Of a DNA stretch of 64,000 nucleotides, positions 61,309 to 64,000 are shown in pieces (the first letter of the stretch is position 1; each line of letters begins with the position of its first letter). The notes below the pieces were generated by a model. That model did not search any database. It was given only the letters and a program-made list of their open reading frames with translations, and was not told the origin of the DNA. The DNA comes from Aquamicrobium sp. GTDB lineage: Bacteria > Pseudomonadota > Alphaproteobacteria > Rhizobiales > Rhizobiaceae. The DNA lies in NCBI RefSeq assembly GCF_023954335.1, contig NZ_JAMLIE010000001.1, positions 930,001 through 994,000 on the forward strand, in the 5' to 3' direction. A program made the translations under genes and the position numbers.

Positions 61309-62102
61309 TGCGGCTGAAGGTTTCCCACAAGACGCTCTATTCCTACGACGCGCCGGTGCCCTACGCGCTCCAGCGCCTGCGGCTGACGCCGCGCAGCGAG
61401 CACAACCAGACGGTACTGTCCTGGTCGCTCGACATCGAGGGCGCGAAGGAGGAGGTGCGCTTCACCGACCATTTCGGCAACGACACGCGCCTGCTCAGCG
61501 TCGCGGGCGAACCGCACGCCATCGCGATCTCGGCGCATGGCGAGGTCGACGTCCGTGACACGTCCGGCGTCACCGGCGCGCATTCGGGATTCGCGCCGCT
61601 GTGGCTGTTCGAGAGCGGCACGGCGCTGACGGCGGCCGGCCCGCGGGTGAAGGAAATCGCGCACGCGGCGTCCGGCGGCACCGATCTCGACCGGCTGCAC
61701 GCGCTCTCGCACGCGATCAGGGACCGCGTCGCCTACCGCGTCGGCGCGACCGACGCGGGCACCAGCGCCGAGGACGCGGTGGCGGCGGGCGAGGGCGTCT
61801 GCCAGGACCATTCACATATCTTTCTCGCCGCGGCGCGGCTGCTCGGCTTTCCCGCCCGCTATGTCAGCGGCTATCTCCTGATAGACGGCACCAGCGAGCA
61901 GGTGGCCACCCATGCGTGGGCCGAGGCGCATGTCGCCGGGCTCGGCTGGGTCGGCTTCGACGTCTCCAACGGCATCTCGCCCGACGGACGCTACGTGCGG
62001 CTGGCGACAGGCCGCGACTATCGCGACGCCATGCCGGTTTCCGGCATCCGGCAGGGCGCGGCGCAGGAACGGCTTGAAGTCCACATCACAGTCGAGCAGT
62101 AG
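61308..62102 (+). CDS. Transglutaminase-like cysteine protease family protein
   Basis: 264 residues. An N-terminal bacterial transglutaminase-associated beta domain (1-110) precedes the papain-like core. The triad is Cys165 (GEGVCQDHSH), His202 (ATHAWAEAH) and Asp218 (VGFDVSNG). It could hydrolyse or transfer amide bonds of peptides formed by the ATP-grasp partner. No signal peptide. It starts on TGATG with alpha-E and ends in tandem TAG stops, 34 bp before the Anbu gene. Confidence 0.93.
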   Translation: MRLKVSHKTLYSYDAPVPYALQRLRLTPRSEHNQTVLSWSLDIEGAKEEVRFTDHFGNDTRLLSVAGEPHAIAISAHGEVDVRDTSGVTGAHSGFAPLWLFESGTALTAAGPRVKEIAHAASGGTDLDRLHALSHAIRDRVAYRVGATDAGTSAEDAVAAGEGVCQDHSHIFLAAARLLGFPARYVSGYLLIDGTSEQVATHAWAEAHVAGLGWVGFDVSNGISPDGRYVRLATGRDYRDAMPVSGIRQGAAQERLEVHITVEQ

Positions 62103-62136
62103 TAGTCGGCGTCCAAAAAAGCATGGCGACTGATTC

Positions 62137-62865
62137 ATGACCTATTGCGTCGGCCTCAAGATCGATCGCGGCCTCGTCTTCATGTCCGACACCCGCACCA
62201 ATGCGGGCGTGGATTCGATCTCGACCTTCCGCAAGATGCATATCTGGGAGGAGCCGGGCGAGCGCGTCCTGGTGATGCTGTCGGCGGGCAACCTCGCCAC
62301 CACGCAGGCGGTGGTCAGCCTGCTCGACGAGCGCTCCAAGGCGCCGGCCGACCGCGCGCCCTCGATCCTCCAGACGCCGTCGATGTACCAGACGGCGCGC
62401 CTCGTCGGCGACACGGTCAAGGAGGTGATCTCCTCCTCGGCCCCGGCCGGCCAGAAGGCCGATTCCTTCGGCGCCTCTTTCATCCTCGGCGGGCAGATCA
62501 AGGGCACGGAGCCGCGCCTCTTCCTGATCTACCCGGAAGGCAATTTCATCGAGACCTGCGAGGACACGCCCTTCTTCCAGATCGGCGAGACGAAATACGG
62601 CAAGCCGATCCTCGTGCGCGCCTACGAGCCGTCGATGAGCTTCGCCGAGACGGCGAAGCTTCTGATGGTGTCGTTCGATTCCACCATCCGCTCGAACCTG
62701 TCGGTCGGGCTGCCGCTCGACATGCTGTTCTACGAGCGCGACACATGGCGCGTCGGCTACCGCAAGCGCATCGGCCAGGACGACCCCTACTACCGTGAGA
62801 TATCCGACGGCTGGTCGCACGCGCTGAAGGCCGCGTTCCAGAGCCTGCCCGATTTTCAGGAATAG
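62137..62865 (+). CDS. Anbu-type proteasome-like peptidase
   Basis: 242 residues. It begins M-TYCVGLKIDRGLVFMSDTRTN, with Thr2 as the presumed N-terminal nucleophile after Met removal and Asp18 and Lys33-type residues as in proteasome beta subunits and HslV. This is the Anbu (ancestral beta-subunit) or BPH group of Ntn hydrolases, usually found with ATP-grasp, alpha-E and transglutaminase genes. It would form a ring-like assembly in the cytoplasm. Proteolytic substrates and an unfoldase partner are unknown. No hslU or Mpa gene is present. Confidence 0.93.
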   Translation: MTYCVGLKIDRGLVFMSDTRTNAGVDSISTFRKMHIWEEPGERVLVMLSAGNLATTQAVVSLLDERSKAPADRAPSILQTPSMYQTARLVGDTVKEVISSSAPAGQKADSFGASFILGGQIKGTEPRLFLIYPEGNFIETCEDTPFFQIGETKYGKPILVRAYEPSMSFAETAKLLMVSFDSTIRSNLSVGLPLDMLFYERDTWRVGYRKRIGQDDPYYREISDGWSHALKAAFQSLPDFQE

Positions 62866-62869
62866 GTTC

Positions 62870-63676
62870 TCAGCCCGTACGCCGCAGCGCCGCGCGCATC
62901 ATCGCCCGCACGCGCTCCTCGGCCTCGCGCGCCATCCGCTTGCGGTCCGTGCCGGGGCCGAACGCGACCGGCTCGCCGAAATGGATTTCGACGTCGATGC
63001 CGCCCTCGCGCATCAAGCGCGCCAGATGCGGGACCAGCGTCTGGTCGCCGATCCATGCCGCGCGCATGCGCTCGCGCCGGCTCATCGGCATGCCGTGCAG
63101 CCGCGTGTAGACGATGGCCACCGGCTGGATCGCCGCGCCGCGTTCCTCGCCCATCGCCATCTGCGCCGCCGCGAACAGGGTGGACTTGAACGGCAGCACC
63201 GAATTGCCGTCCGAGGTCGTGCCCTCGGGAAACAGCACCATCGGCTCGCCTCGCGCCAGCCGCGCCGCGATCTCGCCCGCCTGCTCGCCGGCGCGGCGCG
63301 GCCGTGCGCGGTCGATGAAGACGGTGCGCTGGAGCTTGGCCAGCCGGCCGAACAGCGGCCAGCCGGCGACTTCCGCCTTGGCGATGAAATGAACGTCCGC
63401 CGCCGCGCCGAGCGCCATGATGTCGGTCCACGAGACATGGTTGGCGGCGATCAGCAGCGGCCGCGCTTCGGCCGGACTGCCATGGACATGGACGCGCAGG
63501 CCGAGCAGGCGCGTCACCATGCGGTGCCACAGGCGCGGCACGCGGCGCTCGTCCAGGAACGGCGCGCGCAGGGCCAGCGCCTGCCACGCCATCAGCGGCG
63601 GTGTGGCGGCGGCGAAGGCGAGGAGCCCCAGCGCCAGCCGCGCATTGCCCGTGACGGTCCTTGCCCGCTTCGCCAT
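62870..63676 (-). CDS. plsC: Lysophospholipid acyltransferase (PlsC family)
   Basis: A 268-residue membrane-associated enzyme, likely 1-acyl-sn-glycerol-3-phosphate acyltransferase. Motif I NHVSWTD has the HX4D catalytic pair (His80, Asp85); motif III is FPEGTTSDG. An N-terminal hydrophobic segment (about 12-32) anchors it. The ATG at 63676 puts that segment in place. It lies downstream of rimI in the same direction, as in many Rhizobiales. Some homologues act on ornithine lipids (OlsA), so the exact acceptor is open. Confidence 0.88.
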   Translation of the reverse strand: MAKRARTVTGNARLALGLLAFAAATPPLMAWQALALRAPFLDERRVPRLWHRMVTRLLGLRVHVHGSPAEARPLLIAANHVSWTDIMALGAAADVHFIAKAEVAGWPLFGRLAKLQRTVFIDRARPRRAGEQAGEIAARLARGEPMVLFPEGTTSDGNSVLPFKSTLFAAAQMAMGEERGAAIQPVAIVYTRLHGMPMSRRERMRAAWIGDQTLVPHLARLMREGGIDVEIHFGEPVAFGPGTDRKRMAREAEERVRAMMRAALRRTG

Positions 63677-63777
63677 CGTCCGTTCCGTTCGCGCAGGCCT
63701 GTTTTCCCGACCCTGCTCTAGCGCAGCGGGCGTTCTGACGAACGCTGCTTCCGCTGCTCCAGCTTCTTTTCCTGGCC

Positions 63778-63819
63778 GCATTTATGCGACGTCAGACGAT
63801 TCCGTCTGACTGCAAAATG
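63778..63819. repeat. Palindromic element between plsC and rimI
   Basis: GTCAGACG-ATTC-CGTCTGAC (63791-63810) in the context GCATTTATGCGAC...TGCAAAATGC. It forms a strong hairpin 12 bp after the rimI stop and may be its terminator. It resembles a dispersed rhizobial repeat (GCATTTTGCAGTCAGACGG type), but no second copy is in this window. Confidence 0.5.
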
Positions 63820-63821
63820 CT

Positions 63822-64000
63822 CTAGCGCAGGTCGCGGCGCATGACGAGCGCGGCGGTCTTCGCCGCGCCGGGCTTGTCGTAATAGGCGGGGCGGCGGGCG
63901 ACTTCCTCGAAGCCGAGCCGGCGGTAGAGCACGATGGCCGGCAGGTTGGTCTCGTCGACCTCGAGGAACAGCGCCTCGGCGCGCTCGCCGTGGAGGTGCC
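63822..64000 (-). CDS. rimI: Ribosomal-protein-alanine N-acetyltransferase, partial
   Basis: The C-terminal 59 codons only; the start is beyond the window. The sequence FLEVDETNLPAIVLYRRLGFEEVARRPAYY is the RimI-type GNAT signature (VxxxNxxAxxLYxxxGF). RimI acetylates the N-terminal alanine of ribosomal protein S18. Co-directional with plsC. Confidence 0.9.
   Translation of the reverse strand, partial: HLHGERAEALFLEVDETNLPAIVLYRRLGFEEVARRPAYYDKPGAAKTAALVMRRDLR

Overview
The window is 64 kb of high-GC chromosomal DNA from an alphaproteobacterium, most likely a member of the Hyphomicrobiales (Rhizobiales) close to Mesorhizobium, Nitratireductor or Phyllobacteriaceae. This is an inference from gene order: zwf-pgl-edd, irr divergent from fabA-fabB-fabI, ffh-chorismate mutase-rpsP, an IalB-type invasion protein, a TTAA-N7-TTAAC CtrA box, GGAAC-N16/17-CGTT promoters of the EcfG type, and paired Rhizobiales palindromic repeats. 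I found no rRNA, tRNA, CRISPR array, prophage or IS transposase. Most of the window is core metabolism.

Layout. 1-3019: a WD40 protein and a secreted metacaspase-like protein in one operon. 3227-8466: rpe, a HAMP-like membrane protein, an aldo/keto reductase, proC, folD and ogt. 8736-12919: the Entner-Doudoroff/oxidative pentose operon zwf-pgl-edd. 13259-22894: aldehyde dehydrogenase plus SDR, a KAS III-like enzyme, an SLC13/TrkA_C transporter, a PuuB/PuuA-like pair, a GFA-family enzyme and a Bax-inhibitor-1 protein. 23113-28091: ybbAP-type ABC exporter divergent from tesA, then thpR-phhB. 28094-32710: a DNA-binding/hydrolase fusion, small proteins, an IalB homologue, rlmN. 32772-37660: a LysE exporter, a secreted hypothetical protein, argG, a lytic transglycosylase and an SH3/DUF1236 protein. 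38103-40512: ffh, chorismate mutase, rpsP. 40620-46375: pseudoazurin divergent from an NnrR-type regulator, two c-di-GMP proteins and a PQQ sugar dehydrogenase. 46480-49776: fabI-fabB-fabA and irr. 49827-55327: a papain-like amidase, DUF1127/ArsR, an aspartic protease, an Fnr-type regulator, a di-heme cytochrome c peroxidase and two small proteins. 55398-58305: lepA, a Phd-Doc toxin-antitoxin pair and dtd. 58476-62865: ATP-grasp, alpha-E, transglutaminase and Anbu-type proteasome-like protease operon, interrupted by a four-helix-bundle gene. 62870-64000: plsC-like gene and partial rimI.

The most unusual observation is at 59889-60349. A 23S-IVS/S23-type four-helix-bundle gene lies inside the conserved ATP-grasp/alpha-E/transglutaminase/Anbu operon and is bracketed by a perfect 17-bp inverted repeat made of GAGTAGTG-type short repeats. 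A solo array of the same repeat family, without the gene, lies at 19951-20097 directly against the puuB start codon. Together they look like a gene-bearing and a gene-less form of a small mobile cassette.

Other notable signals are an upstream mini-ORF that copies the first eight codons of ffh with only synonymous changes; three EcfG-type promoters, two with identical spacing to the start codon; an oxygen/NO-control cluster of FNR/NnrR-type boxes around pseudoazurin, cytochrome c peroxidase and small ORFs; a repeated TTCGAT-N4-ATCGAA operator around an ArsR gene; and a CtrA box before a diguanylate cyclase gene.
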